A stretch of 64,000 bases of DNA, from positions 248,001 through 312,000 of the forward strand of contig JAFDWS010000006.1 in NCBI GenBank assembly GCA_018268375.1, in the 5' to 3' direction. This DNA comes from Armatimonadota bacterium (lineage in GTDB: Bacteria > Armatimonadota > Fimbriimonadia > Fimbriimonadales > Fimbriimonadaceae). The stretch's first letter is position 1; each line of letters begins with the position of its first letter. A program made the translations under genes and the position numbers. The notes beneath the pieces were generated by a model. The model saw only the letters and a list, made by a program, of their open reading frames with translations, had not been told where the DNA came from and did no database searches. Of this stretch, positions 41,455 through 50,083 are shown one piece after another.

Positions 41455-42507
41455 ATGAACACAACGGTCAAACTCGCCCTCGGTACCACGCTCCTGATCG
41501 CCGGACTGTTGGTCGCCACTTCGTCCACCGCCAAAAGCCAAAGCCAGAACAGCGCCATCGGGCCGATCAATCTCCAGGATGCGACACCCGGGACGGCGCA
41601 AGTCGGCCACGGGAACATCACCGGGACCTTCAAGGCTGGCTACCTCAAGGGCAACGGCCTCGGAGTCACCGGCATCAACGCCAACAACGTGGCCGTCGGC
41701 ATCCTGAACGACCTCCGGCTCTCCGCCAACGTTCCGTTGCTCAACAAGGACAACACGTTCGCCGGTGCGACGACGTTCAATGGCCACATCGGAATCGGCT
41801 ATGTGCCTGGCCAGTACGCCATTAAGGCCAAAGGCACGATTGTGTGCCTTGACGACAACACGAACGGTGCGTCCCTCAACTGCCAGCCCGCGGGCGGCTA
41901 CCTTTACACCCACTCGGCGTGGGGCACATCTGCTTACGTCGGCAACGTCCAAAACACGCGGCGCGGCTGGATCTACGTCAATGGCCTGGACGGCCTCTCC
42001 AAAGCCACCATGACCGTGGACTCGTCCAACAAGGGCGTCCTGTCCGCCGACATCAAGAACTTCCGCGTTCCGAACCCGCGGAATGACGCTGAGGACATTG
42101 TTTACGCGTGTGTCGAGGGACCTGAAGCCGCAGCCTATATCCGGGGCACCGGGCACCTGGTCAACGGCCGCGCCATCGTGCAGCTTCCCCAGCATTTCCA
42201 AGACGTTTCGCTCGCCGAAGGCATGACGGTCCAAGTGACCCCGGGCTCCTTCGACTCGAAGGGCCTCGCCGTCATGGGCAAGTCCCTGCGCGGTTTCGAG
42301 GTCGGCGAGTTGAACAGCGGCCGCGGCAACTACGACTTCGATTGGGAAGTGAAGTGTGTCCGCGCCGGATACCGTGACTACAGGGTCGTCCGGCCCTGGA
42401 ACGAGAACCCTTCGCCGGGCGAAGACCAGGCCAAGTCTTGGGCAACCCGCCAGCAGACCTGCGCCATCCGTCGCTCCGAGACCGGCAAGGGGACGAGCCA
42501 ACCCTGA
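41455..42507 (+). CDS. Secreted fibre-like protein, tandem paralogue 2
   Basis: The 350-aa protein repeats the layout of paralogue 1. A signal peptide (MNTTVKLALGTTLLIAGLLVATSSTAKSQ) is followed by the N-terminal TPGTAQVGHGNITGTFKAGYLKGNGLGVTG and the stalk motif INANNVAVGILNDLRL. A variable middle holds NGASLNCQPAGGYLYTHSAWG. The shared C-terminal domain reads CVEGPEAAAYIRGTGHLVNG, LPQHF, GMTVQVTPGS, GNYDFDWEVKCVRAGYRDY. It starts 29 nt after paralogue 1. A stem-loop (42518-42539) follows. Confidence 0.85.
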   Translation: MNTTVKLALGTTLLIAGLLVATSSTAKSQSQNSAIGPINLQDATPGTAQVGHGNITGTFKAGYLKGNGLGVTGINANNVAVGILNDLRLSANVPLLNKDNTFAGATTFNGHIGIGYVPGQYAIKAKGTIVCLDDNTNGASLNCQPAGGYLYTHSAWGTSAYVGNVQNTRRGWIYVNGLDGLSKATMTVDSSNKGVLSADIKNFRVPNPRNDAEDIVYACVEGPEAAAYIRGTGHLVNGRAIVQLPQHFQDVSLAEGMTVQVTPGSFDSKGLAVMGKSLRGFEVGELNSGRGNYDFDWEVKCVRAGYRDYRVVRPWNENPSPGEDQAKSWATRQQTCAIRRSETGKGTSQP

Positions 42508-42517
42508 CATTTCGGTG

Positions 42518-42539
42518 GGTGGCCGCTGACCTGGCCACC
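42518..42539 (+). terminator. Hairpin between fibre paralogues 2 and 3
   Basis: GGTGGCC and GGCCACC pair across an 8-nt loop in the 71-nt gap. There is no T-tail, so it is more likely a processing or partial termination signal than a strong terminator. Confidence 0.35.
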
Positions 42540-42578
42540 TACACCCCCTGAAGATCCTGACCACTCTAACCTCCTCCA

Positions 42579-43631
42579 ATGAACACCTCCTGCAAACTCG
42601 CCATAGCCACGACGGCGCTGATCGCCGGCATCCTCATCACCGCCTCATCGACCGCCCAGAGCCAGCAAGCCAATCTCCCGATCGGTCCCATCAACCTTCA
42701 AGACTCGACACCGGGAGCCGCACAGATCGGCCACGGGAACATCACCGGCACCTTCAAGGCCGGCTACCTGAAGGGTAACGGCCTCGGTGTCACGGGTCTA
42801 AACGCCAACAATGTCGCCGTCGGCACTCTGAACGACGCCCGCCTCTCGACAAACATCCCGCGACTAAACGCGTTCAACACGTTCGCGACCTCGCAGGAGG
42901 TGGTCGGCGCCTTGTACATCACGGGATCCAGCTACCCGGGCCTCGTCCTCGGGAAGACCACGAGCAGCGGAGACCAGTTCGCACACCTCAGCGTGGACGG
43001 CCAGGGAGAAGGCTACTTCTACCTGTTAGGAGCCAACCACAACATGAACGTTTGGTTGGACAGCATTGCGAACTATCCGAACAACGGTTACATGGGCGTC
43101 TTCGACTCCAGCGGCACGGCCCAGGCCCGGATGTACGTCAGCGCAGCCGGCCAAGGAGTGGTCTCGGCCGACGTCAAGAACTTCGTCGTTCCGAACCCCA
43201 AGAACGCGTCCGAAGACATCGTCTACGCGTGCGTCGAGGGCCCCGAGGCAGCTGCCTACGTCCGTGGTGTCGGCCATCTCGTCAACGGTAAGGCGCACAT
43301 CGACCTGCCGGACCACTTCGCCTCGGTGACGGTGAGCGGCGGGATGACTGTACAGATCACACCTAAGTCTGCAGCCTCCGAAGGGCTGTCTTACTCCAAT
43401 GACACGAACACCGGATTCGACGTCGCCGAGCTCCACTCGGGCAAGGGCAACTACGACTTCGCCTGGGAGGTCAAGGCCGTGCGACGCATGCACGAAGACT
43501 ACGTCCCCGTCAGACCTTGGGACGAGGCGTTGCCTGGCAGCACGGACCGCAAGGCGGCTTGGTCAGGACGGATTCAATCCATCAACCAGCGTGAGAACGC
43601 CTACGCAGCGCAAAGGCTGCGCCGGCCCTGA
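42579..43631 (+). CDS. Secreted fibre-like protein, tandem paralogue 3
   Basis: The 350-aa third copy has the signal peptide MNTSCKLAIATTALIAGILI and the near-identical N-terminal block TPGAAQIGHGNITGTFKAGYLKGNGLGVTGLNANN. Its middle is unique (SQEVVGALYITGSSYPGLVLGKTT). The shared C-terminal domain reads DIVYACVEGPEAAAYVRGVGHLVNG, LPDHF, GMTVQITPKS and GKGNYDFAWEVKAVRRMHEDY. Start ATG 42579. It is 23 nt upstream of paralogue 4, so the two are closely coupled. Confidence 0.85.
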   Translation: MNTSCKLAIATTALIAGILITASSTAQSQQANLPIGPINLQDSTPGAAQIGHGNITGTFKAGYLKGNGLGVTGLNANNVAVGTLNDARLSTNIPRLNAFNTFATSQEVVGALYITGSSYPGLVLGKTTSSGDQFAHLSVDGQGEGYFYLLGANHNMNVWLDSIANYPNNGYMGVFDSSGTAQARMYVSAAGQGVVSADVKNFVVPNPKNASEDIVYACVEGPEAAAYVRGVGHLVNGKAHIDLPDHFASVTVSGGMTVQITPKSAASEGLSYSNDTNTGFDVAELHSGKGNYDFAWEVKAVRRMHEDYVPVRPWDEALPGSTDRKAAWSGRIQSINQRENAYAAQRLRRP

Positions 43632-43654
43632 ACGGAGCCTCGAGGATCAAGCTC

Positions 43655-44737
43655 ATGAACAACACAGGCAAGCTCGTCATCGGCACAGTCGCCCTCATGG
43701 CAGGGGTCTTGGTAGCCACCTCGTCAAGCGCAAGGAGCCAGAACTCCAACGGACCCGTTGGACCGATCAACCTTCAGACGACCACACCCGGAACTGCCCA
43801 AGTCGGGCATGGGAACATCACGGGGACTTTCAAGGCCGCCTACCTCAAAGGCAATGGTTTGGGAGTGACCGGACTCAACGCCAACAACATCGCGGTCGGA
43901 ACGCTCAGCGACGACCGGCTGTCGAATACCGTGGCCCATCTGAACGCTGCTCAGACGTTCCAGAAGAACGTTGTTGTTAACGCTGCCCTCGGGGTCGGCG
44001 GATCAACCTTCGGCAACTTCAAGTTGATGGTCTTCAACGGAGACTTCTCGCTTCAGAACAGTGGTTCGGGCAGTGGTGTGCAGATCAGCGACGGCACGAC
44101 CACTTACGGCAACAGTGCGATATTCATCAACGGCGAGGGCTCCGCGACGACTCACGAGTTCAGCGCAGTCTCGAGCAACGGTGCGCCTAGGGGCCGTATC
44201 CTCGTTTCCTCGGGATTCCAAAGCCCGGCTGCCGGGATCTACGTTGGCGGGGACAACATTGGCTCGATCTTCGCTGACGTCAAGAACTTTCGCGTACCGA
44301 ACCCGCGGAACGATGCCGAAGACATCGTCTACGCCTGCGTCGAGGGGCCCGAAGCGGCCGCCTACGTGCGAGGCACCGCCCACCTTGTCAACGGCCACGC
44401 CCGGATAGCTCTTCCCCAGCACTTCTCGGACGTCACCGTGAGCGAGGGCATGACGGTCCAGCTGACGCCTTGCTCTCGAACGTCCGAGGGCCTTGCTGTG
44501 GAGAACCGCTCTAACCAAGGCTTCGACGTCTACGAACTCCATAGCGGGAAAGGCTCTTACGACGTGGATTGGGAAGTGAAGGCTGTCCGGTACGGCCACA
44601 CCGACTACAAACCCGTCCGGCCCTGGGACGAAGTCGCCCCCATGAGCATGAGCCGGGGCAAGGCTTGGTCCATGCGCGAGTCGGACATTGCGGCGAAAGC
44701 CAGCAACGGCCTCCACCGGAGGCTCTCCCGCCCCTGA
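43655..44737 (+). CDS. Secreted fibre-like protein, tandem paralogue 4
   Basis: The 360-aa fourth copy again has a signal peptide (MNNTGKLVIGTVALMAGVLVATSSSARSQ) and the block TTTPGTAQVGHGNITGTFKAAYLKGNGLGVTGLNANN, followed by IAVGTLSDDRL. The middle (NFKLMVFNGDFSLQNSGSGSGV) differs from the others. The C-terminal domain reads CVEGPEAAAYVRGTAHLVNGHARIALPQHF, GMTVQLTPCS and YDVDWEVKAVRYGHTDYKPVRPWDE. It ends the run of four; the PEP-CTERM gene follows 73 nt later. Confidence 0.85.
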   Translation: MNNTGKLVIGTVALMAGVLVATSSSARSQNSNGPVGPINLQTTTPGTAQVGHGNITGTFKAAYLKGNGLGVTGLNANNIAVGTLSDDRLSNTVAHLNAAQTFQKNVVVNAALGVGGSTFGNFKLMVFNGDFSLQNSGSGSGVQISDGTTTYGNSAIFINGEGSATTHEFSAVSSNGAPRGRILVSSGFQSPAAGIYVGGDNIGSIFADVKNFRVPNPRNDAEDIVYACVEGPEAAAYVRGTAHLVNGHARIALPQHFSDVTVSEGMTVQLTPCSRTSEGLAVENRSNQGFDVYELHSGKGSYDVDWEVKAVRYGHTDYKPVRPWDEVAPMSMSRGKAWSMRESDIAAKASNGLHRRLSRP

Positions 44738-44751
44738 CCCATCTTCGGCGG

Positions 44752-44773
44752 CCGGGGCTCGCCCTCGCCCCGG
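44752..44773 (+). terminator. G+C-rich hairpin after the fourth fibre gene
   Basis: CCGGGGC and GCCCCGG pair across the 8-nt loop TCGCCCTC. The same loop core recurs in the hairpin at 45883-45904 after the PEP-CTERM gene. There is no T-run, so it may be a partial terminator or mRNA stabiliser. Confidence 0.45.
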
Positions 44774-44810
44774 TCCGCCCTCCCTAAAGACCATCTCCTG
44801 AGAAACAAAC

Positions 44811-45869
44811 ATGAAACACCTGACATTGCTCGCTCTTGCCCTCGTCATCACGGGGGGCGCACAGGCCCAATGGGTCGCGACCGACATCCATCCCGGCGGC
44901 TACACGAACAGCGCCGCAAGCCTCGGCGACGGCGCAACGATCTACGGCGGCACGTCGAGCGGCGGCATCGGGTTCGGCGGCTACTTCTCCGGCGGATCCT
45001 TCACATCCATGAACCCTGGTGGCGCCGACAACTGCGGCATCTCCGCTGTCGACGGCGGGCACCAGTACGGCACCGCCACCTACGGCTCAGCCGGTCACGC
45101 CGGCCGTTGGACGGGTACCGGTGCCAGCTTCCTGGACTGGAACCCCACCGGCTCCACCGACAGCTATATCTACACGGCTCAAGGCGGTGTCGCGGGTGGC
45201 TACGCAACCCTCGGCGGCACTCAGCGCGCCACGCTTTGGAACGGCGGCGGCAAGGACGACACCACCGACCTCCACAAGGACGCCTGGCTGAACAGTGCTG
45301 TTGACGCGATTGACGGCGGTGTCCAATACGGTGACGCCGAGGTCGCACCTGACGTCTTCCATGCCGTCAAGTGGAACGGCTCTGCGGCGAGCGCCGTGGA
45401 CCTGAACCCGGGCTGGGCCACGAGCAGCCAGATCATCGGCGCCAACGGTGCCCGCCAAGCTGGCTTCACCTATGACGCCGGCATCTACCGCGCTGCCACT
45501 TGGATGGGCTCGGCCGGTTCCGCGGTTGACATTAACCCCCTTGGCTATGACCAGAGCATCGCGTACGACTTGCGTGGCAACTGGCTCGCAGGCACCGTTT
45601 TCACCAATAACACGAGCCACGCCGGCTTTTGGGACTTGAACAGCAACACCTTTGTTGACCTTCAGCAGTACCTCGTGGGCTACAGCAGTTCAGCTGCCTA
45701 CGGCATGCAGGTCACAAACGGACAAATCCAGGTCTACGGAATGGCTTGGGACACGTCCGCCGAGCATTACCACGCGATGGTGTGGAGCCAGCCGGTGCCC
45801 GAGCCGACCACCTTCTTAGCCCTTGCACCTGCCCTTGCATGGTTAGTCAGGAGGCGCAATGCCAATTGA
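44811..45869 (+). CDS. PEP-CTERM sorted extracellular protein
   Basis: The 352-aa protein has a signal peptide (MKHLTLLALALVITGGAQA) and ends in the PEP-CTERM signal VPEPTTFLALAPALAWLVRRR: the PEP motif, a hydrophobic helix and an Arg cluster, the target of exosortase and thus cell-surface or exopolysaccharide export. The body (residues 20-325) consists of repeating short beta units (ATWMGSAGSAVDINPLGYDQSIAYDL and similar) of the type seen in extracellular HAF-repeat proteins. It lies in the transcriptional direction of the fibre cluster, and may be exported with it. No exosortase gene is visible here. Confidence 0.88.
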   Translation: MKHLTLLALALVITGGAQAQWVATDIHPGGYTNSAASLGDGATIYGGTSSGGIGFGGYFSGGSFTSMNPGGADNCGISAVDGGHQYGTATYGSAGHAGRWTGTGASFLDWNPTGSTDSYIYTAQGGVAGGYATLGGTQRATLWNGGGKDDTTDLHKDAWLNSAVDAIDGGVQYGDAEVAPDVFHAVKWNGSAASAVDLNPGWATSSQIIGANGARQAGFTYDAGIYRAATWMGSAGSAVDINPLGYDQSIAYDLRGNWLAGTVFTNNTSHAGFWDLNSNTFVDLQQYLVGYSSSAAYGMQVTNGQIQVYGMAWDTSAEHYHAMVWSQPVPEPTTFLALAPALAWLVRRRNAN

Positions 45870-45882
45870 CTCTTACGGGTTC

Positions 45883-45904
45883 GCCGGGCCTGCCCTCGCC
45901 CGGC
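45883..45904 (+). terminator. Intrinsic terminator after the PEP-CTERM gene
   Basis: GCCGGGC and GCCCGGC pair across an 8-nt loop, followed by AACCCTTCTTTCTT. It ends the fibre/PEP-CTERM region. Confidence 0.65.
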
Positions 45905-46071
45905 AACCCTTCTTTCTTCCGAAGTCCGAGGATTGCGGATCCGCCGCGTCGGCCGCTTTAAAGGCTCCAACCGCTCCCGTGCAAATTGAGGCAAGAGCCA
46001 ATGCAGAGAAAGACGCTTTGGGCTGCGCCCCAGCCCTTTGCACCCAGCACGGGAAGCTCTGGAGACGATAA

Positions 46072-46740
46072 TTGATCGCACGAATGCCTCAAGAGCCTCG
46101 TTGGAAGGGCCAGCTCGAAATCATTTTCTTCGACCTGGCCCAAGTCTCCGCCATCGCTTCGGCCGTCCGGTCTGAGGTGTTCTGGGCGTTCAACGCACGC
46201 GACCCGCTTTCGGTGCGGGACGTGGCGGAGGCCCTGCGTAAATCGGCGCAAACCGTCCGGCACCATGTGAACGGCTTGCTAGACGTCGGGCTGCTCATGC
46301 CGGTCGAGTATCGGAAGAAGCGCTCTCGCACGGAGGAGGCATACGTCCACGCCGCCATGGAGTTCCGCACCCAACTCCCCCCGATCACGACCGAATACCG
46401 CGAACTGATCAATAAGGGGTTTGACTCGATCCTCAGGCAGATGGGCAGGGAGCGCTCCGCCCTGATCCGGCTCGAAGGCATCGACAGCGACCTCAACCGC
46501 TACCTCGCTTACCGGCGGCACACGGTTCGAGTGAGTCCAGAGAGCGCGGCCAAGATCAAACAAATGTTGATCAACCTATCTGAGGAGGTCAGACACCTTG
46601 ACGAAGAAGAGGGCGTGCGCGTCCATCTCGCCGTGTACATGTCGGCAACGCTCGTCGAGACCAAGGCGATTGCCGAGAAGATGGGTGTTCCGTTGGCGGT
46701 GCTGAAGCTTAAGGGCGAGCGGGACGACGAAGAGGAGTGA
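46072..46740 (+). CDS. Winged-helix (ArsR-like) regulator with extended C-terminal domain
   Basis: The 222-aa protein has an N-terminal winged helix (residues 22-85): ASAVRSEVFWAFNARDPLSVRDVAEALRKSAQTVRHHVNGLLDVGLLMPVEYRK is the canonical H1-H5 and wing, with the recognition helix in AQTVRHHVNGL. The remaining 130 residues are helical, acidic at the end (GERDDEEE), and of unknown family; this may be an effector or dimerisation domain. A TTG start at 46072 has GGAG 7 nt upstream; an in-frame ATG lies at 46084. It lies convergent to speH. Confidence 0.8.
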   Translation: MIARMPQEPRWKGQLEIIFFDLAQVSAIASAVRSEVFWAFNARDPLSVRDVAEALRKSAQTVRHHVNGLLDVGLLMPVEYRKKRSRTEEAYVHAAMEFRTQLPPITTEYRELINKGFDSILRQMGRERSALIRLEGIDSDLNRYLAYRRHTVRVSPESAAKIKQMLINLSEEVRHLDEEEGVRVHLAVYMSATLVETKAIAEKMGVPLAVLKLKGERDDEEE

Positions 46741-46758
46741 GCCGAGGCCGAACCGAGT

Positions 46759-47325
46759 TCAGGCCTCGACTTCGCTCTGGATACCGCGGCGGACGACCAA
46801 GAATTTGATCTTCGACGGCTTGAACCGCTCGCGCAGGACATCCACCGCCTTGTCCACGTGCACCGTTCCGCCGCAATAAAAGAGGTCGACTGCCGCGTAG
46901 CCGTGCTCGGGCCAAGTGTGGATGGTGTAGTGCGACTCCTGGATGATCACCGCGCCGGAGACGCCCCACGGCTTGAATTCGTGGAACGATTGGGCGACCA
47001 CGGTCGCCTTGCTCTGGACGGCGGCATCGCGCATCGCGGTGCCGACGGACGACTCGAGTTCTAACGACTTTTGGTCGCAGCCGAACAACTCGATGAGCAA
47101 GTGGGAACCCAGCGAGGGGACTTCACCCGGCTCGAAGGGCAAACCCTCCGAGTCCTTGCCCAGCCAATCACGGAAGGACTCTTGGTCCTCGCTATGGATG
47201 AGCTGCCAACCGGCATCGTTCTCGATGCGCGGCGGTTCGGCGATGATAGGCGTGGCCTTGCGGCGACCAAAGATGCGGTCGAGCCAGGAATTCCTCCGGA
47301 GCCCGAAGGGAGCGACGACGGCCAT
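46759..47325 (-). CDS. speH: S-adenosylmethionine decarboxylase proenzyme with N-terminal extension
   Basis: SpeH makes the aminopropyl donor for spermidine synthesis and self-cleaves to give a pyruvoyl cofactor. The catalytic domain occupies about residues 70-180: GSHLLIELFGCD, SFHEFKPWGVSG and the cleavage site IIQESHYTIHTWPEHGYAAVDLFYCGG, where the chain breaks between Glu and Ser. Bacterial SpeH is usually about 120 residues; here about 70 residues precede the domain, with a hydrophobic start (MAVVAPFGL) and a basic patch. ATG 47325 is used; a TTG 13 codons upstream would extend it. The extension might localise the enzyme. Confidence 0.9.
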   Translation of the reverse strand: MAVVAPFGLRRNSWLDRIFGRRKATPIIAEPPRIENDAGWQLIHSEDQESFRDWLGKDSEGLPFEPGEVPSLGSHLLIELFGCDQKSLELESSVGTAMRDAAVQSKATVVAQSFHEFKPWGVSGAVIIQESHYTIHTWPEHGYAAVDLFYCGGTVHVDKAVDVLRERFKPSKIKFLVVRRGIQSEVEA

Positions 47326-47769
47326 GAGGGCCGAGCTAGCCAAAATTGTCAGTACTGTTGCCAATCAAGTTATCCTCACCGGGCCTTTCAACCAACCTCC
47401 AATGAGACTGGCAAAAACCCATCGAACGACTCACCCGGGACGCCTGCAGGCCGTTCGTTAACCCGACAAGCAATGGAACCGTCGTACGAATCTCGCACCT
47501 ATTTCCACTGCCTGTTCCGACCGCGATTCCGGTCGGATGGCGTTCCGGTTGTTGGCGCCGGCTACCGGTGGACCGATGGCTTTGGCGCAGAGGAGCATGA
47601 TACCGGGACCCTTATCCACTGTCAAGGTGGAAAAGGCCCCTTGGCCACATGCTTAATCCTCCAGGTCTGACGGCAAGCGGCGTGCCAGGGTTTCCTTCCC
47701 CGCCAATGTTCCTACCAAGTGCTTTTCGCACCGGTTCGTTGCCGCCATGGGAAGTGCCAGAATCGCTGC
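47326..47769. other. Divergent intergenic region speH / hexosaminidase
   Basis: This 444-nt stretch between two divergent genes contains no convincing ORF or RNA gene. A hairpin of CCGACC with GGTCGG (47517-47536, 8-nt loop) and the CAGAAT signal for the downstream gene are the only structure seen. It is rich in CCGG motifs. It could hold promoters in both directions or an unrecognised RNA. Confidence 0.5.
47758..47763 (+). promoter_or_regulatory. -10-like CAGAAT, leaderless position, hexosaminidase
   Basis: CAGAAT ends 6 nt before ATG 47770. Confidence 0.45.
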
Positions 47770-50004
47770 ATGTCCGTGCTTGCGGCCGCCCTCGTCATCG
47801 CTTCCATTTCCCCAGCCGTGAACGTCATCCCTAGGCCCTACGAGATGAATGTCAGTGGCCCCGGCGTGTTCGCGCTCTCGGCCGGGACAAAGCTTGTCAA
47901 CGAGGACAATTCTCCTGCGGCGGAAGACTTTCGGGCGATGGTGAAGAGGAGCTGCGGATTCGCCCTCACCGGCCGAGGCTCGACCAAGGTCGTCTTCCGT
48001 ACCAAGTCGGACACGCGCGTAAAGCTGCGCCCGGACTGGTATTGGCTCACCGTCACACCAAAGGTGGTGACGGTCGAGTACTCGAACGAGACGGGGGCCT
48101 TCTACGCTGTCCAGACCCTGCGCCAACTCTTACCGACCGCGATCGAGTCCAACTCTCCAGCGAAAGGCACGAAGTGGACCCTGCCCCTCGTCCAGATCGC
48201 CGATGGTCCACGGTTTCCTTGGCGGGGCATGCTGCTCGATTGCTCGCGCCACTTCTGGAGCGTGGACTACGTCAAGAAGACCCTCGACCGGCTTGCGATG
48301 ATGAAGATGAACGTCTTCCACTGGCATTTGGTGGACGACGGCGGGTGGAGGATGGAGGTGAAGAAGTACCCGAACCTCACAAAGATGGGGGCCTGGCGGG
48401 TGGACACCGGCGAAGTCTGGCCCGGTGGCGGCTGGAACTTCGGCAACCTCCAGTTTTGCGGCGAGAACGGGGCCAAGAAGTACGGCGGCTACTACTCCCA
48501 GACACAGATCCGCGAGATCGTGAAGTATGCGGCCGACAGGCACATCACCATCGTCCCCGAGATCGAGCTCCCTGGCCATTCGCTGGCCGCCGTCGTCAGC
48601 TATCCCGAGCTCATGTGCGAGAACGTTCCGCCTGCTGACAAGCCGGGCAAGTCGGCGAGCAACGTCTATTGCGCAGGCAGCGACACCTCCATCAAGTTCC
48701 TCGAAGACGTCCTCACCGAAACCATGGACCTCTTCCCTTCGAAGTTCATCCATATCGGCGCCGACGAGGTCTCGAAGACCGCTTGGCACAATTGCCCCCG
48801 ATGTCAGGCGCGGATCAAGGCGGAAGGCCTCAAGGACGAGAACGAACTCCAGAGCTGGGTGGTCCGCCACTTCGACAAGTTCCTTGCGAACCATGGCCGA
48901 CGTCTGGTCGGCTGGGACGAAATCCTCGAAGGCGGCCTCGCACCAGGGGCGACGGTCATGTCTTGGCGGGGCACCGAAGGCGGCATCCAAGCCGCAAAGC
49001 AAGACAAGGACGTAGTCATGTGCCCGACCAGCCATTGCTACTTTGACTATCCGTACACCACGACCTCGACCGAGACGGTCTACTCCTATGATCCGGTTCC
49101 GGCTGAACTGGATTACCAGCAGTCTCAACACGTGTTGGGCGGTCAGTACAACGTCTGGACGGAGTGGATCCCGACCGAGTCACGCTGCGAGGAACTGCAG
49201 TTCCCAAGGGCGCTCGCCATGGCCGAAGTCTTGTGGTCGGCCAAGGAGCGGAAGGACTGGCCAGACTTCTCTCGCCGCTTGGCTGCGTTCATGCCTCGGT
49301 TCGACCTTCTCGGCATCAACTATGTGCTGCCTGTGCCACGTGTTCCGTTCACGACGCTGTTCTTCACGGGCTCGACCGAGGTCAAGTGCGAGGCTCCTGC
49401 CGGCGTGCCCCAGACCTTACGGTACACCCTGGACGGCACCGCTCCCTCCGCCAAGTCGCCGACTTATAAGAACCCGATCAAGGTCGATAGGGCCTGCACC
49501 GTCACCTTTGCCTACGTGAACAAGCAAGGAGTCGCCGGCCAGGTGGCTCGCGTCGACTGCCGACCGTTCGTTGCTCAGGCCGTCTCCCTGACGCCGGGTG
49601 TCTTGGTCGAGAAATATCTCTTGTCAGGCGAGCCGACCACGATTCCCGATCTCACGACGATGAAACCGACGGAGACGATGGCCGCCTCCGGTTTGTCAGA
49701 GGATGCTCGCCCCAGGGCGACCAAGTTCGCCGTCCGCTGGACTGGCCACATCCAAATTGCGAAAGCCGGCGCATACACCTTCAGCCTAACCAGCGACGAC
49801 GGCAGTAGGCTTTGGGTCGGCGGCGCCTTGGTCGTCGACAACGATGGGCCGCACGGGGCCGTTACGAAGTCGGGCACGGCGTGGCTCCCCGCTGGCACCT
49901 ATACGTTCGAGGCCAGGTGGTACGACCAGGGCGGTGCGAACTCGTTCAAGGCCGAAATGTCGGGCCCGGGAATGGCCAAAGGCTCCTTCAGAGTCTTCCG
50001 ATAG
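47770..50004 (+). CDS. GH20 beta-N-acetylhexosaminidase with C-terminal PA14 domain
   Basis: GH20 enzymes release terminal N-acetylglucosamine/galactosamine. The 744-aa protein has a short signal peptide (MSVLAAALVIASIS), an N-terminal GH20b domain and a TIM barrel. Motifs are MLLDCSRHFWSVDYVKKTLDRLAMMKMNVFHWHLVDDGGWRME near residue 156 and catalytic Asp-Glu in KFIHIGADEVSKTAW near residue 331. GWDEILEGGL and the barrel end EWIPT follow. A chitobiase-like Ig linker precedes a PA14 carbohydrate-binding beta domain near residues 610-744 (FAVRWTGHIQIAKAGAYTFSLTSDDGSRLWVGG). It is probably secreted to degrade chitin or peptidoglycan fragments. Confidence 0.93.
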   Translation: MSVLAAALVIASISPAVNVIPRPYEMNVSGPGVFALSAGTKLVNEDNSPAAEDFRAMVKRSCGFALTGRGSTKVVFRTKSDTRVKLRPDWYWLTVTPKVVTVEYSNETGAFYAVQTLRQLLPTAIESNSPAKGTKWTLPLVQIADGPRFPWRGMLLDCSRHFWSVDYVKKTLDRLAMMKMNVFHWHLVDDGGWRMEVKKYPNLTKMGAWRVDTGEVWPGGGWNFGNLQFCGENGAKKYGGYYSQTQIREIVKYAADRHITIVPEIELPGHSLAAVVSYPELMCENVPPADKPGKSASNVYCAGSDTSIKFLEDVLTETMDLFPSKFIHIGADEVSKTAWHNCPRCQARIKAEGLKDENELQSWVVRHFDKFLANHGRRLVGWDEILEGGLAPGATVMSWRGTEGGIQAAKQDKDVVMCPTSHCYFDYPYTTTSTETVYSYDPVPAELDYQQSQHVLGGQYNVWTEWIPTESRCEELQFPRALAMAEVLWSAKERKDWPDFSRRLAAFMPRFDLLGINYVLPVPRVPFTTLFFTGSTEVKCEAPAGVPQTLRYTLDGTAPSAKSPTYKNPIKVDRACTVTFAYVNKQGVAGQVARVDCRPFVAQAVSLTPGVLVEKYLLSGEPTTIPDLTTMKPTETMAASGLSEDARPRATKFAVRWTGHIQIAKAGAYTFSLTSDDGSRLWVGGALVVDNDGPHGAVTKSGTAWLPAGTYTFEARWYDQGGANSFKAEMSGPGMAKGSFRVFR

Positions 50005-50083
50005 TCAAATATCACTCTATTTAGGCTTAATTTCTGCCATATAATGCTAAATGGCGTGCAATTTGTCGTAATATGCGGGAGTT

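Noticed and set aside
40127..44737. Prophage tail-fibre genes
   Set aside because: The stalk motif resembles tail fibres, but each protein has a signal peptide, and no capsid, terminase, portal, integrase or lysis gene is near. Four paralogues in a row also do not fit a phage tail module.
47326..47769. Riboswitch or structured RNA between speH and the hexosaminidase
   Set aside because: Only one 6-7 bp hairpin is seen. No known riboswitch core could be matched by eye, and a small ORF on the minus strand has no support.
50048..50066. Sigma-54 promoter upstream of glnA
   Set aside because: TGGCGTG-CAAT-TTGT resembles the -24/-12 pattern, but the nearly invariant GC at -12 is GT. Other signals (TATAAT 50040, TAATAT 50069) compete.
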